Positions 28,392-36,802 of a DNA stretch of 64,000 nucleotides are shown in pieces. This DNA is from Dehalogenimonas sp. WBC-2 (GTDB lineage: Bacteria > Chloroflexota > Dehalococcoidia > Dehalococcoidales > Dehalococcoidaceae), in NCBI GenBank assembly GCA_001005265.1, contig CP011392.1:992001-1056000 (forward strand). Reading direction: 5' to 3'. Below the pieces are notes generated by a model. That model searched no databases, had not been told where the DNA came from, and saw only the letters and a program-made list of their open reading frames with translations. How positions within the stretch are numbered: position 1 is the first letter of the stretch; the number at the start of each line of letters is the position of its first letter. The translations under genes and the position numbers were made by a program.

Positions 28392-29393
28392 GTGAAGCGT
28401 ATTGGCATAACCACCACCGTACCTGTTGAGGTCATCATTGCAGCAGGAGACGTTCCTGTAGACCTGAACAATCTTTTTGTCAGTGACCAGAATCCATTAG
28501 CGCTTATCACAATTGCTGAAAAGGCCGGTTTCCCGCTTAACACCTGTGCCTGGATCAAGGGCATTTACGGTGCCACGCTTAAACACGGTATTGATGAAGT
28601 CATCTGTGTCACCGGCGGCGACTGCTCCAATACATTAATGCTGATGGAAGTGCTACAGATACAGGGGGTTAGAACAATCCCTTTTGCCTTTCCAGCAGTT
28701 CCGCATAAAGCGGCAGTTGAGACCGCGATAAATGACCTGGCAACAGCATTCAATATCACCCTGCAAATGGCGGAAAGGACTCGCCGGGAGTTATTGCCAA
28801 TCAGGGAACTTACCACGCAACTGGACCGGTTAACATGGCAACAGAATGTGGCCAGCGGCCAAGAAAACCATTCCTGGCTGGTTTCAGCTTCAGATTTTAA
28901 CGGCGATATAGCTGATTATCGTTCAAAATTGAAGCTGGCAATAGATCATGCCGCTGTAAGAGACCCTTTTCCCAATGATGAATTACGGCTCGGACTTATT
29001 GGTGTGCCGCCGGTTTATGCCGCTGAACTCTATCCGTTTATAGAACGATACGGCGGACGGGTCGTATTCAACGAAGTGGCAAGACAATTTTCCATGCCAT
29101 ACGCTGTCACTGGGCTTAGCGAACAATATGCCAGATATACTTACCCGTATTCCACAAGAATGAGGCTGGAAGATATAAATTCTGCTGTCTCAGAGCGGGG
29201 TTTACACGGCATCATCCATTATGTTCAATCCTTTTGCCACCGAGCCATCGGTGATATAATGTTCCGGCTGGAACTTGGAGTCCCTATTCTGACCATTGAA
29301 GGCAACACGGACTTCGGTCTGAGCCAGCACCTGAAAACCCGATTGGAAGCCTTTCTTGATATGTTGCGCCTCAAGTACAACCAACCCCCGTAA
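28392..29393 (+). CDS. 2-hydroxyacyl-CoA dehydratase D-component (HgdB/BcrC-like) protein
   Basis: 333 aa. The opening GITTTVPVEVIIAAGDVPVDLNN is the family signature, and three spaced cysteines (NTCAWIKG, TGGDCSN, QSFCHR) match the [4Fe-4S] ligands of HgdB/BcrC subunits. The family pairs such a subunit with a second dehydratase subunit and an ATP-driven activator (HgdC); neither is adjacent. It may be an orphan double-cubane-type reductase. GTG start, followed 26 bases later by gap. Confidence 0.85.
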   Translation: MKRIGITTTVPVEVIIAAGDVPVDLNNLFVSDQNPLALITIAEKAGFPLNTCAWIKGIYGATLKHGIDEVICVTGGDCSNTLMLMEVLQIQGVRTIPFAFPAVPHKAAVETAINDLATAFNITLQMAERTRRELLPIRELTTQLDRLTWQQNVASGQENHSWLVSASDFNGDIADYRSKLKLAIDHAAVRDPFPNDELRLGLIGVPPVYAAELYPFIERYGGRVVFNEVARQFSMPYAVTGLSEQYARYTYPYSTRMRLEDINSAVSERGLHGIIHYVQSFCHRAIGDIMFRLELGVPILTIEGNTDFGLSQHLKTRLEAFLDMLRLKYNQPP

Positions 29394-29419
29394 TAACCGA
29401 ATAAAAAGGAGGAATCTCT

Positions 29420-30427
29420 ATGGTGACCCGTATTGGTATCAATGGCTTTGGACGTATCGGCCGGCTGACTTTCCGCGCTATGAAAAAATACCACCCGGAT
29501 GAACTCGAAGTTGTGGCTATCAACGATCTGGCTGACACCGCCACCAATGCTCATCTATTAAAATATGATACCAGTTACGGCGCCTATAACGGCACGGTTG
29601 AAAGCGGTGACGGCACCATCATCGTTGATGGCAAGACCGTTAAGGCTTTTTCGGTCAGAGAACCTAACAAAATCCCATGGCGGGATTACGGCGTCGATAT
29701 TGTCATCGAATCCACAGGGCTCTTTGCAGACCGTGCCAAAGCCGCCTGGCATCTTGAAGGCGGCGCTAAAAGGGTGATCATCTCCACTACATCCGCCAAC
29801 GCCGATATAACCATAGTCATGGGTGTCAACCAGCAAAACTACCGGCCAGAAGAACATGTAGTCATTTCAAATGCCTCCTGCACCACCAATTGTGTTACCC
29901 CTATCGTTAAGGTTCTATTTGACAAATTCGGCATTGAAAAGGCCCTGATCAATACCGTCCACGCCTATACCAATGATCAGAGCCTGCTGGATGTTTATCA
30001 CAAAGACCTGCGGCGCGCCAGAGCCGCCGCGTTGAACATCATCCCTACTTCTACCGGGGCCGCCAAGGCGGTTGCTCAGGTAATCCCTGAACTGCAAGGA
30101 CTTATTCATGGCATTTCCCTGAGAGTGCCAGTGGGCAGCGTATCAATTGCGGATGTAACGGCCATTGTCGGCCGTGACGTTACTGCTACCGAGGTCAATG
30201 CCGCACTTGAACAATCGGCGGCCAGCGATCTAAAAGGTATTTTAGCTTTTTGCAAAGAAGAACTGGTTAGCTCTGATTTTAAGGGCAATCCCTCTAGCTG
30301 TATCATCGATGCACCTTCAACCATGGTCATGGCAGGCAACATGGTCAAGGTGCTGGGTTGGTATGATAACGAGTGGGGCTATTCCACCCGCCTGGGTGAC
30401 CTGGCTGCCTTCATCGGCAACAAATAA
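29420..30427 (+). CDS. gap: glyceraldehyde-3-phosphate dehydrogenase, type I
   Basis: 335 aa, normal length. NAD-binding GINGFGRIGRLTFRA, catalytic SNASCTTNCVTP, the HAYTNDQSLLD loop and WYDNEWGYS are all intact. The residue after the first strand's end (INDLAD) is consistent with NAD use. Strong AAGGAGGA seven bases before the ATG. Confidence 0.97.
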   Translation: MVTRIGINGFGRIGRLTFRAMKKYHPDELEVVAINDLADTATNAHLLKYDTSYGAYNGTVESGDGTIIVDGKTVKAFSVREPNKIPWRDYGVDIVIESTGLFADRAKAAWHLEGGAKRVIISTTSANADITIVMGVNQQNYRPEEHVVISNASCTTNCVTPIVKVLFDKFGIEKALINTVHAYTNDQSLLDVYHKDLRRARAAALNIIPTSTGAAKAVAQVIPELQGLIHGISLRVPVGSVSIADVTAIVGRDVTATEVNAALEQSAASDLKGILAFCKEELVSSDFKGNPSSCIIDAPSTMVMAGNMVKVLGWYDNEWGYSTRLGDLAAFIGNK

Positions 30428-30446
30428 TAACGCTCTGGAATTTGCT

Positions 30447-30478
30447 AACAAGCGGGTGCGATAATTCACCCGCTTGTT
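30447..30478 (+). terminator. terminator-like hairpin after gap
   Basis: A perfect 12-bp stem (30447-30458 with 30467-30478) with an 8-base loop; the following T run is weak (CTATGT). Confidence 0.55.
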
Positions 30479-30578
30479 CTATGTAGCTTGCTATTACTAA
30501 CCAATTACCGTAGTTATGGTTGACACTGTGGCCGCGTAAAACTAAAATGGCCTTAGAAGTTATCGTTTGGAGGGTTTA

Positions 30579-31760
30579 ATGAAGCTGATAGTGGTTGGAT
30601 TAGGCCAAGCTGGCAGCCGAATAGCTGATGAATTCGCCCGTATTAATAAAAGGGCGCAGAGCCAACGCGGCATTGAAATATGCCCAGGAATTTTTGCCGT
30701 CAATACCGACGCCGCCGATCTCACCGGGCTCACCACCATTGAACCGGATTATCAGCATCGGATTTTGATCGGAGGACGCAAAACCGGCGGTCATGGCGTC
30801 GGCAAGATCAATGAACTCGGCGCAGAGGTAGCCCGGGCTGATGCTGACAAAGTTATCGACGCCTTAAGGAGCGCCCGTCACTTCTATGAAGCAGATGCTT
30901 TTCTTCTGGCAGCCAGTTCTGCTGGCGGCACTGGTTCCGGCTCTATTTCTATCATCGCCCAACGCATAAAAGAGCGCTATCCTGACAAGCCTCTCTATTC
31001 ACTGCTGGCGTTGCCTTTTGAACATGAACGAGACACTGAAGAGCGGGCCTCCTACAACTCAGCTGTCTGCCTCAAATCTATTTATTCTATCTCAGACTGT
31101 GTGTTTCTTGTTGATAATCAGCGCTATGTTATGAAGGACGCATCACTAGGCAACAACATGTCACGCATCAATGAGCTTATTGTTGAACCATTTTATGATT
31201 TGTTGTGCGCAGGTGAGGAAAAAAATCCAAAGTTTATCGGTGCCAAGACTTTGGATGCTGGCGATATTATCCAGACTCTTTCCGGATGGTCAGTTTTGGG
31301 TTCAGGTCAATCCGACCTCAGTAAATCATTCAGTTTATTTGAACGCAGCACTGACTTCCGTAAAAAAACTTCCGAGACTCACAGAGGTATCCAGGCCATG
31401 GATGAAGCCATCAGTGAAATGTCATTAAAGTGCAATCCCAAGGACGCCGGACGCGCTATATATCTGGTTTCAGCACCGGCCAAAGAAATGAACATGGACA
31501 TGATGCGGGAACTTAATGAATGGATGCGGGAGTTATGTCCCAATGCCATTATCCGAAATGGTGACTATCCCCGCGGCTCCAACAGATTGACCGTAACTGT
31601 CATTCTTTCCGAACTCTCCGACGTGGAAAGAGTCCGAAACTTCTACTCCGATTCTCTGAGCCTGATCCCGATTATTAAACAACGCCAAGTGGAATTACGT
31701 CACAAGCTTGAAGATATAAACGATATGGGCAAAGATATCCCTTCGCTTCTGGAAGACTAG
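30579..31760 (+). CDS. tubulin/FtsZ-superfamily GTPase (not canonical FtsZ)
   Basis: 393 aa from the ATG at 30579, preceded by GGAGGG. The tubulin signature AGGTGSG (residues 115-121) matches the G-box consensus, and the N-terminal VVGLGQAGSRIADEF is the first nucleotide loop. The possible T7 loop is RINELIVEPFYDLL. It lacks FtsZ's usual GGGTGTGAAP and its C-terminal FtsA/ZipA-binding tail; it more resembles CetZ- or TubZ-like groups. GTP-driven polymerisation is known for the superfamily; a role in cell shape or DNA segregation is inference. Terminated just downstream and transcribed alone. Confidence 0.85.
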   Translation: MKLIVVGLGQAGSRIADEFARINKRAQSQRGIEICPGIFAVNTDAADLTGLTTIEPDYQHRILIGGRKTGGHGVGKINELGAEVARADADKVIDALRSARHFYEADAFLLAASSAGGTGSGSISIIAQRIKERYPDKPLYSLLALPFEHERDTEERASYNSAVCLKSIYSISDCVFLVDNQRYVMKDASLGNNMSRINELIVEPFYDLLCAGEEKNPKFIGAKTLDAGDIIQTLSGWSVLGSGQSDLSKSFSLFERSTDFRKKTSETHRGIQAMDEAISEMSLKCNPKDAGRAIYLVSAPAKEMNMDMMRELNEWMRELCPNAIIRNGDYPRGSNRLTVTVILSELSDVERVRNFYSDSLSLIPIIKQRQVELRHKLEDINDMGKDIPSLLED

Positions 31761-31776
31761 CTTCTTTTTCCTATTC

Positions 31777-31809
31777 AACAGCCTCGCCAATTGGCGAGGC
31801 TGTTTTTTT
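31777..31809 (+). terminator. intrinsic terminator after the tubulin-like gene
   Basis: A perfect 14-bp inverted repeat (31777-31790 with 31791-31804) followed by seven T residues. Confidence 0.9.
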
Positions 31810-31857
31810 GGGGCGCATCTGATTGCCACTAGAGTTACAATATAATAAAATGCCGAT

Positions 31858-32982
31858 ATGCATAAACGTTATTCGTTTTCTACAGATACTTCATTTCAGA
31901 TTCACGCGTTCTTTCTCATCTCGTTTAACATCCTGCTGATGGTCTTTTTATTGGCCGGATCACCCGTTTATGCCAGTTCCTTGCCACCCACCAGCCCCAC
32001 CTGCTCATTGGAAACAAATTACACTTCAACTCACAATGGAAATCCGATATACCTTTTTGACAGCATGGATTTACCAGTACCCTCAGACTGGTGGGTAAAC
32101 ATGGTCGCCGCCACGCTTGGCGTTCTTATTGCTTACGGAGTTTATTACTTAAGACTCAGAACGATAGCACGGCAGCGGGAACTACTGGAAATCGAGGTCG
32201 CGGAACGAACAATAGCCCTAAAACTGGCCAACGATGAACTTGACCGCGAAATCCAGCGCAGGGCTGAATTTAATAGAGCCCTGGTGCATGAACTAAAAAC
32301 ACCACTAACGGCCATACTAGCTTCCGCCGAATTGTTTGTTGACGAACTGGTTGGTGATCACCGGCAGGACCTGGCAAAAAATATTTTCCGGGCAGCACAG
32401 AATCTTGACCGCCGGACAGATGAACTATTGGACGTAACGCGGGGTGAGATTGGAATCTTGACAATTAATCCTGTTACAACTGATATCCGGCCGCTGTTGC
32501 AAAATATTATAGAGATGCTCAAGCCAGCGGCGGCACGCAAACACCAATCACTGGACATCAATATCATCGGGGATATACCTCCAGTTCATATAGATGACGA
32601 CCGTTTGCGACAGGTGTTGTATAATTATGTCATAAATGCAATAAAATACACTCCGGAGAAAGGCCACATAAGCCTTAAGGCATACGGCACACCGGAAGAT
32701 TTAAATATTGAGGTAACTGATAATGGACCCGGTATCAGCCAGGAAGGTCAAAAGCGCCTGTTCGAACCTTATTACCGGGTACCGCAGAACGGCACTGAAC
32801 GCCTCAGCGGCATGGGTCTGGGGCTTGCTTTGTCTAAGATGATCATTCAATTACACGGCGGCCGGGTTTGGGTTAACAGTGCGCCAGGACAAGGCGCGGT
32901 TTTTGGTTTTTCTGTGCCTTTGGCAAAAACAAGGAGCAACTATGAAAGCACTGATGATAGAAGACGATTCTCAGATCGTTGA
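31858..32982 (+). CDS. membrane sensor histidine kinase
   Basis: 374 aa. Residues ~16-39 form a signal anchor, ~40-78 are exterior, and ~79-98 make a second membrane helix, followed by a coiled-coil linker (100-138). The H-box is RALVHELKTPLTAI with phospho-acceptor H144; the catalytic part shows NYVINAIKYT, DNGPGIS and MGLGLALSKMI. No PAS or HAMP domain, so sensing would use the short ~40-residue exterior loop. TATAAT lies 11 bases before the ATG, leaving almost no leader. The downstream regulator overlaps by 41 bases. Confidence 0.92.
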   Translation: MHKRYSFSTDTSFQIHAFFLISFNILLMVFLLAGSPVYASSLPPTSPTCSLETNYTSTHNGNPIYLFDSMDLPVPSDWWVNMVAATLGVLIAYGVYYLRLRTIARQRELLEIEVAERTIALKLANDELDREIQRRAEFNRALVHELKTPLTAILASAELFVDELVGDHRQDLAKNIFRAAQNLDRRTDELLDVTRGEIGILTINPVTTDIRPLLQNIIEMLKPAAARKHQSLDINIIGDIPPVHIDDDRLRQVLYNYVINAIKYTPEKGHISLKAYGTPEDLNIEVTDNGPGISQEGQKRLFEPYYRVPQNGTERLSGMGLGLALSKMIIQLHGGRVWVNSAPGQGAVFGFSVPLAKTRSNYESTDDRRRFSDR

Positions 32983-33637
32983 TTCGGTATCCTGGGCTTT
33001 CCGTATGCGCTGGCCGGATATGGAATTCATTTCAACTGATTCCGGTACCAAGGGCATCACTTTGGCCCGTGAGCACCGGCCGGATGTTGCCATTCTTGAT
33101 CTGGGACTGCCGGACATAAGCGGTTTCGATACTTTGAAGGGTATCCGTAAATTCTCCGATCTCCCAATCATTATTCTCACCGCCCGCAAAGACGAGTTTG
33201 ACATCGTCAAAGGTCTGGAAGCAGGGGCCGATGATTACCTGGCCAAGCCGTTTCGGCAGATGGAACTGCTTTCCCGCATAAAAGCACTATTACGGCGTTC
33301 TGCAATGCCAAGTCAGGATTCAGCCCTTTCCGCTGGAGGCCTACGGCTGTCGCCAGCCACCGGCATACTGCACATGCCAGATAAAGAGATATCCTTGACC
33401 CGCACCGAAGAAATAATTATGAATAAACTGATGCAACACAGCGGCGGAGTAGTGACTTATGCCATGCTCGCTGAAGCTCTTTGGAACGACTGTTATCCTG
33501 ATTGCGTCGCCGCACTCAGGGTCTACATCAGGCAATTACGTCAGAAGATTGAGACAGACATTGATAACCCGCGAATCATACTAAACAAGCATGGTGTTGG
33601 CTATATGCTGATCGCCCCTGAGCCAGCTATAGATTAG
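32942..33637 (+). CDS. OmpR/PhoB-type response regulator
   Basis: 231 aa from the ATG at 32942 (AAGGAG upstream), which lies inside the kinase gene in another frame. Receiver: acidic E7-D8-D9, phospho-acceptor D53 and ADDYLAKPF lysine. C-terminal winged helix with LTRTEEIIMNKLM and ALRVYIRQLRQKIE. Clearly the partner of the overlapping kinase; the target genes are unknown, but the next two genes are candidates. Confidence 0.94.
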   Translation: MKALMIEDDSQIVDSVSWAFRMRWPDMEFISTDSGTKGITLAREHRPDVAILDLGLPDISGFDTLKGIRKFSDLPIIILTARKDEFDIVKGLEAGADDYLAKPFRQMELLSRIKALLRRSAMPSQDSALSAGGLRLSPATGILHMPDKEISLTRTEEIIMNKLMQHSGGVVTYAMLAEALWNDCYPDCVAALRVYIRQLRQKIETDIDNPRIILNKHGVGYMLIAPEPAID

Positions 33638-33674
33638 CCGGTTCTATTACTGAAAACACAGCGGAGAAAATCAT

Positions 33675-33920
33675 TTGAGCGTTACAAGTCTCATTATTGG
33701 TATTATCAGTTTATTTGCTATTTTTGTCGCTTTTTTGCCCTATCTAGGCTTTTTGCACTGGTTCATTGTTCCGTTGGCAGTCGTGGGTTTTTTTCTGGGA
33801 CTGGCCGGTCGGACGCAATCCCGAAATAAAGGCTTGGCGACCGTGGGCGTTGTGTTGTGTAGCATTGCATTATTGGTTGGCTTAATAAAACTTCTTGGTT
33901 TTTTTGATATACTGGTCTAA
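33675..33920 (+). CDS. small membrane protein, DUF4190-like
   Basis: 81 aa from a TTG start with GGAGAAAA upstream. Two or three hydrophobic helices with a central short basic loop (GRTQSRNKG) and the later GVVLCSIALLVGLI; this matches the general pattern of DUF4190 proteins. 37 bases after the response regulator and 30 before the next gene, so likely one operon. Function unknown. Confidence 0.65.
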   Translation: MSVTSLIIGIISLFAIFVAFLPYLGFLHWFIVPLAVVGFFLGLAGRTQSRNKGLATVGVVLCSIALLVGLIKLLGFFDILV

Positions 33921-33950
33921 ACTGATGCGAGTTTTATCGCAGGAGGCAGT

Positions 33951-34508
33951 GTGACCACCTCTGATTCGTCAAACGAAACGTTAAATAATTATGATGGCAG
34001 GCATTTCCGCCGTGTACGGGTTCTCATCTACACCACCAGCGGTATTTTTTCCGGCTTTACTTTATGTCAGCCTCAACAGCGCCTGCTAGACGCGCTAAAC
34101 AAAGGGTTTCACACCTCTAAGTTACAAACATCTCCGGATTTCCTACCTCTTTTTGAGGTGAATTATTCCCAGAACAACAATTCCAATCTCCACATGGACA
34201 CAGCCTATGTCCGAAAGAATAGCATTCTCTTTGTAGGGGAGCAAAACGATGTGACTCCTGAGTCTCCGACACACATGCATCCGCTCCGTCGCAAAAAGCC
34301 GCTACAGGCCACCATAAATTTACCGCACATCGTCCTAACCGGTAATATGCACAGTGAGATGTGGGAAGAAATGCAGGACGCTCTGAACCACACCGACCAA
34401 TTCATCCCTTTAACTGATGTGGATTTTGATCCGCCTTTGGAAAGCGGCATTGATCGCTTGAGTTTTGTAGCCATCAACAAAGACCATATTATTTACGTTG
34501 GCAAGTAA
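33951..34508 (+). CDS. unrecognised protein made of two copies of one ~70-residue domain
   Basis: 185 aa from a GTG start, with AGGAGG seven bases upstream. I do not recognise the family. Residues ~22-96 and ~122-184 align with each other: VRVLIYTTSGIFSGF / INLPHIVLTGNMHSEMW, then DALNKG / DALNHT, FLPLFEVNY / FIPLTDVDF, and finally NSILFVG / DHIIYVG. The pattern suggests two small beta-rich domains joined by a polar linker (~97-120). No signal peptide or membrane helix. Closely follows the two-component genes, so it may be regulated with them. Confidence 0.7.
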   Translation: MTTSDSSNETLNNYDGRHFRRVRVLIYTTSGIFSGFTLCQPQQRLLDALNKGFHTSKLQTSPDFLPLFEVNYSQNNNSNLHMDTAYVRKNSILFVGEQNDVTPESPTHMHPLRRKKPLQATINLPHIVLTGNMHSEMWEEMQDALNHTDQFIPLTDVDFDPPLESGIDRLSFVAINKDHIIYVGK

Positions 34509-34685
34509 CTATTAAACAAATTGGATATCTAACCAGGCCTTGCATCGCTTAGACCAAGTCGCCAGCAAAGGTTAATTAATAGTACTATTCTTGTTAAGAC
34601 CTGACCATTAATTCAATCCAAAGCATAAAACTCACTTAACTTAGCATCCGCTGATCATCTAGCTAAACGCTTTGTTAAATTCCCC

Positions 34686-35804
34686 TTATTTTGTCAGGTC
34701 GTGCTTCATTTTAATATATTGCAGCAAATCAGCTCTGGACACGAATCCCTTAAAAACATCGTTCTGCAGTACTGCTACTTGGTTGAACCCTGTCGACTGC
34801 AATAATTCAAAAGCCGTCATTAGTTCATCTTCCGGAGACACTGCCTGTACTTCACTTATCGGGGTCATTATTCTAACTATAGTTTCATGCGGCCATGACT
34901 CTTTGGGCACTTTCTTTACATCAGTCAAACTTAACAATCCGGCCATTTTCCCATTGACGATGACGGGTAGCGCACGCTGCGCATGTCCCAGCATCATCGT
35001 CATGGCTTGTTCTATTGTCAGATCATCCGTCGCTGTTGCAACAGAATACTTGGATATCTCTTTAACTTTGGTGCCCTTCAAGGATTCTGAGAGTATCGAT
35101 TGCTGATAACTAGCCGTCGCTGCCGAAGCCAGGAACCAACCGATGAGTGCCAGCCATAACCCACTGATACCGATGACAAAAGCCAGAGCGATACCGCCAA
35201 AGATTAATATATAGGCAATTACCTGACCGGTACCGGCGGCAATTTTTGTAGCCTTAGCTTCATCATTGCTGATCTTCCACAAGATAGAACGGAAAACCCG
35301 GCCGCCGTCCAGCGGGAATCCAGGTAGAAGATTGAAAACGCCAAGTACCAGGTTGATTTGAGCCAGGTAAATAACCACGGCGTTGAGTGCTGTAGCCTCC
35401 CGTCCGGTAGCAAAGAAAATCAAAAAAAGCAGGCCGGAGAGGATAAAACTAACTAACGGTCCGGTCAACGCCATCCGGAATTCTGCGCCCGGAGTCTCAG
35501 CTTCTTTGGTGATGTTAGAGGCGCCACCAAAAATAAAAAGGGTAATATTCTTGACCGGAATACCGTTGCGCATGGCAATAATAGAGTGGCCAAGTTCATG
35601 AGCCAGCACCGAAACAAATAAACTCAAGGAAGCCACAATCCCGAGAAGCCAATAGACAAAGGTGTCACGACCAGGTAAAACAGTCTCCAGAGGAAAATAG
35701 CCTTCCGCCAGCGACCAGGTTAAAAAGACAAAGATGAACAACCACGAGATATGAACATCAATTTCTATACCAAGAATTCGCCCCAAGCGGAACGATGACC
35801 GCAT
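34686..35804 (-). CDS. site-2 protease (M50) with CBS pair, paralogue 1
   Basis: 372 aa. About six membrane helices hold the metalloprotease motifs LAHELGHS and GFPLDGGRVFR; residues ~245-365 form two CBS repeats (VNGKMAGLLSLTDV; LQNDVFKGFVSRADL) that usually bind adenine nucleotides. Such proteases cut substrates within the membrane, often to release a regulator. Paralogous to the gene at 36.8-37.9 kb; a GreA-like gene lies between. AAGGAG before the ATG. Confidence 0.9.
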   Translation of the reverse strand: MRSSFRLGRILGIEIDVHISWLFIFVFLTWSLAEGYFPLETVLPGRDTFVYWLLGIVASLSLFVSVLAHELGHSIIAMRNGIPVKNITLFIFGGASNITKEAETPGAEFRMALTGPLVSFILSGLLFLIFFATGREATALNAVVIYLAQINLVLGVFNLLPGFPLDGGRVFRSILWKISNDEAKATKIAAGTGQVIAYILIFGGIALAFVIGISGLWLALIGWFLASAATASYQQSILSESLKGTKVKEISKYSVATATDDLTIEQAMTMMLGHAQRALPVIVNGKMAGLLSLTDVKKVPKESWPHETIVRIMTPISEVQAVSPEDELMTAFELLQSTGFNQVAVLQNDVFKGFVSRADLLQYIKMKHDLTK

Positions 35805-35827
35805 GCCAGACTCCTTATACTTTTAAG

Positions 35828-36640
35828 CTATTCTATGGCTTCTATCGTATACCGAAACGTATAGGCCGGCGCCACTACCTCAATGGTTTCGCCGATAGTC
35901 CGGCCTATTAGCGCCTTACCGATGGGAGAGGCAGGGGAAATTCGCCCACTCTTGGGATTCACTTCCCTGGGCATCACCAAAGTATAGACGCAAATTGCGC
36001 CCGTAGCTAATTCTTTCATGGTGATACAGCGGCCAAGTTCAGCTTTATTGCCAGCTGCATAATTATGTTCGCTATCTATGACCGCGTGTTTCAATAAAGT
36101 GGCCAATTCCTCGATTTTACCATCCAGCTTGGCTTTTTCCTCTCTGGCCGCATGATAGGGGGCATTTTCTTTAAGATCCTTGTCTGCCGCGGCACGTTTA
36201 ATGTCGTCCAGAATGTGAATACGTTTTTCTTTTAGCAGTGCCAGTTCGGTTTCTAGTTCGTTCTGCTTTTCCGGGGTTAAGACCAGCTTATCTACACTTG
36301 CCGATCTTCGGGCAGTTCCAGCTACTTTTACAGGTGTCCTTTTAATCTTCAAGTGAGTGCTCATGCTAGTCTCTGTCCAACCCTGCTTACCAAAATAAAG
36401 AAACAAATCCTTTACTGTTCTAAGTTTAGAAGCCGCTTCTTCACCAGCGGGTTGCCCTGATGCATATTCTGACAACTTGAGCGCTGAAAGAGTGCCCACC
36501 GACTTATCGCCACCATACCAGCGGACAAAATTCATTATCGCAGGCGTAACCGACTCTCTCTTTGCAGCAGATAGTGAAGCCAGATAACGCAAGGCAGCGT
36601 CAACAAGTGTCGAAGGTTGATTGCTTTTTTCCGAAGTCAT
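35828..36640 (-). CDS. GreA/GreB-family factor with an N-terminal recombinase-like domain
   Basis: 270 aa, about 110 longer than GreA. Residues ~120-270 are a complete Gre protein: coiled coil with the acidic tip DKDLKENAPYHAAREE (D155 and E158 in the positions that stimulate RNA cleavage) and the FKBP-like end SPIGKALIGRTIGE. Residues ~10-100 resemble the SAM-like core-binding domain of tyrosine recombinases (ALRYLASLSAAKRE, TPAIMNFVRWYG, KLRTVKDLFLYFGKQGW). No integrase catalytic domain is present. ATG preceded by AGAGGA. Role as elongation factor is likely; the added domain may bind DNA. Confidence 0.85.
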   Translation of the reverse strand: MTSEKSNQPSTLVDAALRYLASLSAAKRESVTPAIMNFVRWYGGDKSVGTLSALKLSEYASGQPAGEEAASKLRTVKDLFLYFGKQGWTETSMSTHLKIKRTPVKVAGTARRSASVDKLVLTPEKQNELETELALLKEKRIHILDDIKRAAADKDLKENAPYHAAREEKAKLDGKIEELATLLKHAVIDSEHNYAAGNKAELGRCITMKELATGAICVYTLVMPREVNPKSGRISPASPIGKALIGRTIGETIEVVAPAYTFRYTIEAIE

Positions 36641-36756
36641 TTATTCCTCTTTTCTAATTTCGCCAATACACCCGGCCATAAACTTGTTAATTATTGCTTA
36701 AAGACACACTGCTTTTATTATATCAGCGCTCACAAAACCATAGTACTTATCAGTAT

Positions 36757-36791
36757 ATTACCCTGCCTGTCACCGGGCAAGACAGGGTAAT
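36757..36791 (-). terminator. hairpin downstream of the second M50 gene
   Basis: A 9-bp outer stem (36757-36765 with 36783-36791) enclosing a GC-rich loop. There is no strong T tract, so termination is only possible. Confidence 0.4.
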
Positions 36792-36802
36792 GGCTGTGCG
36801 TA

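Noticed and set aside
35828-36640. The recombinase-like domain as sign of an integrated phage
   Set aside because: There is no catalytic R-H-R-Y domain, attachment site or phage gene; it is fused to a complete Gre factor.
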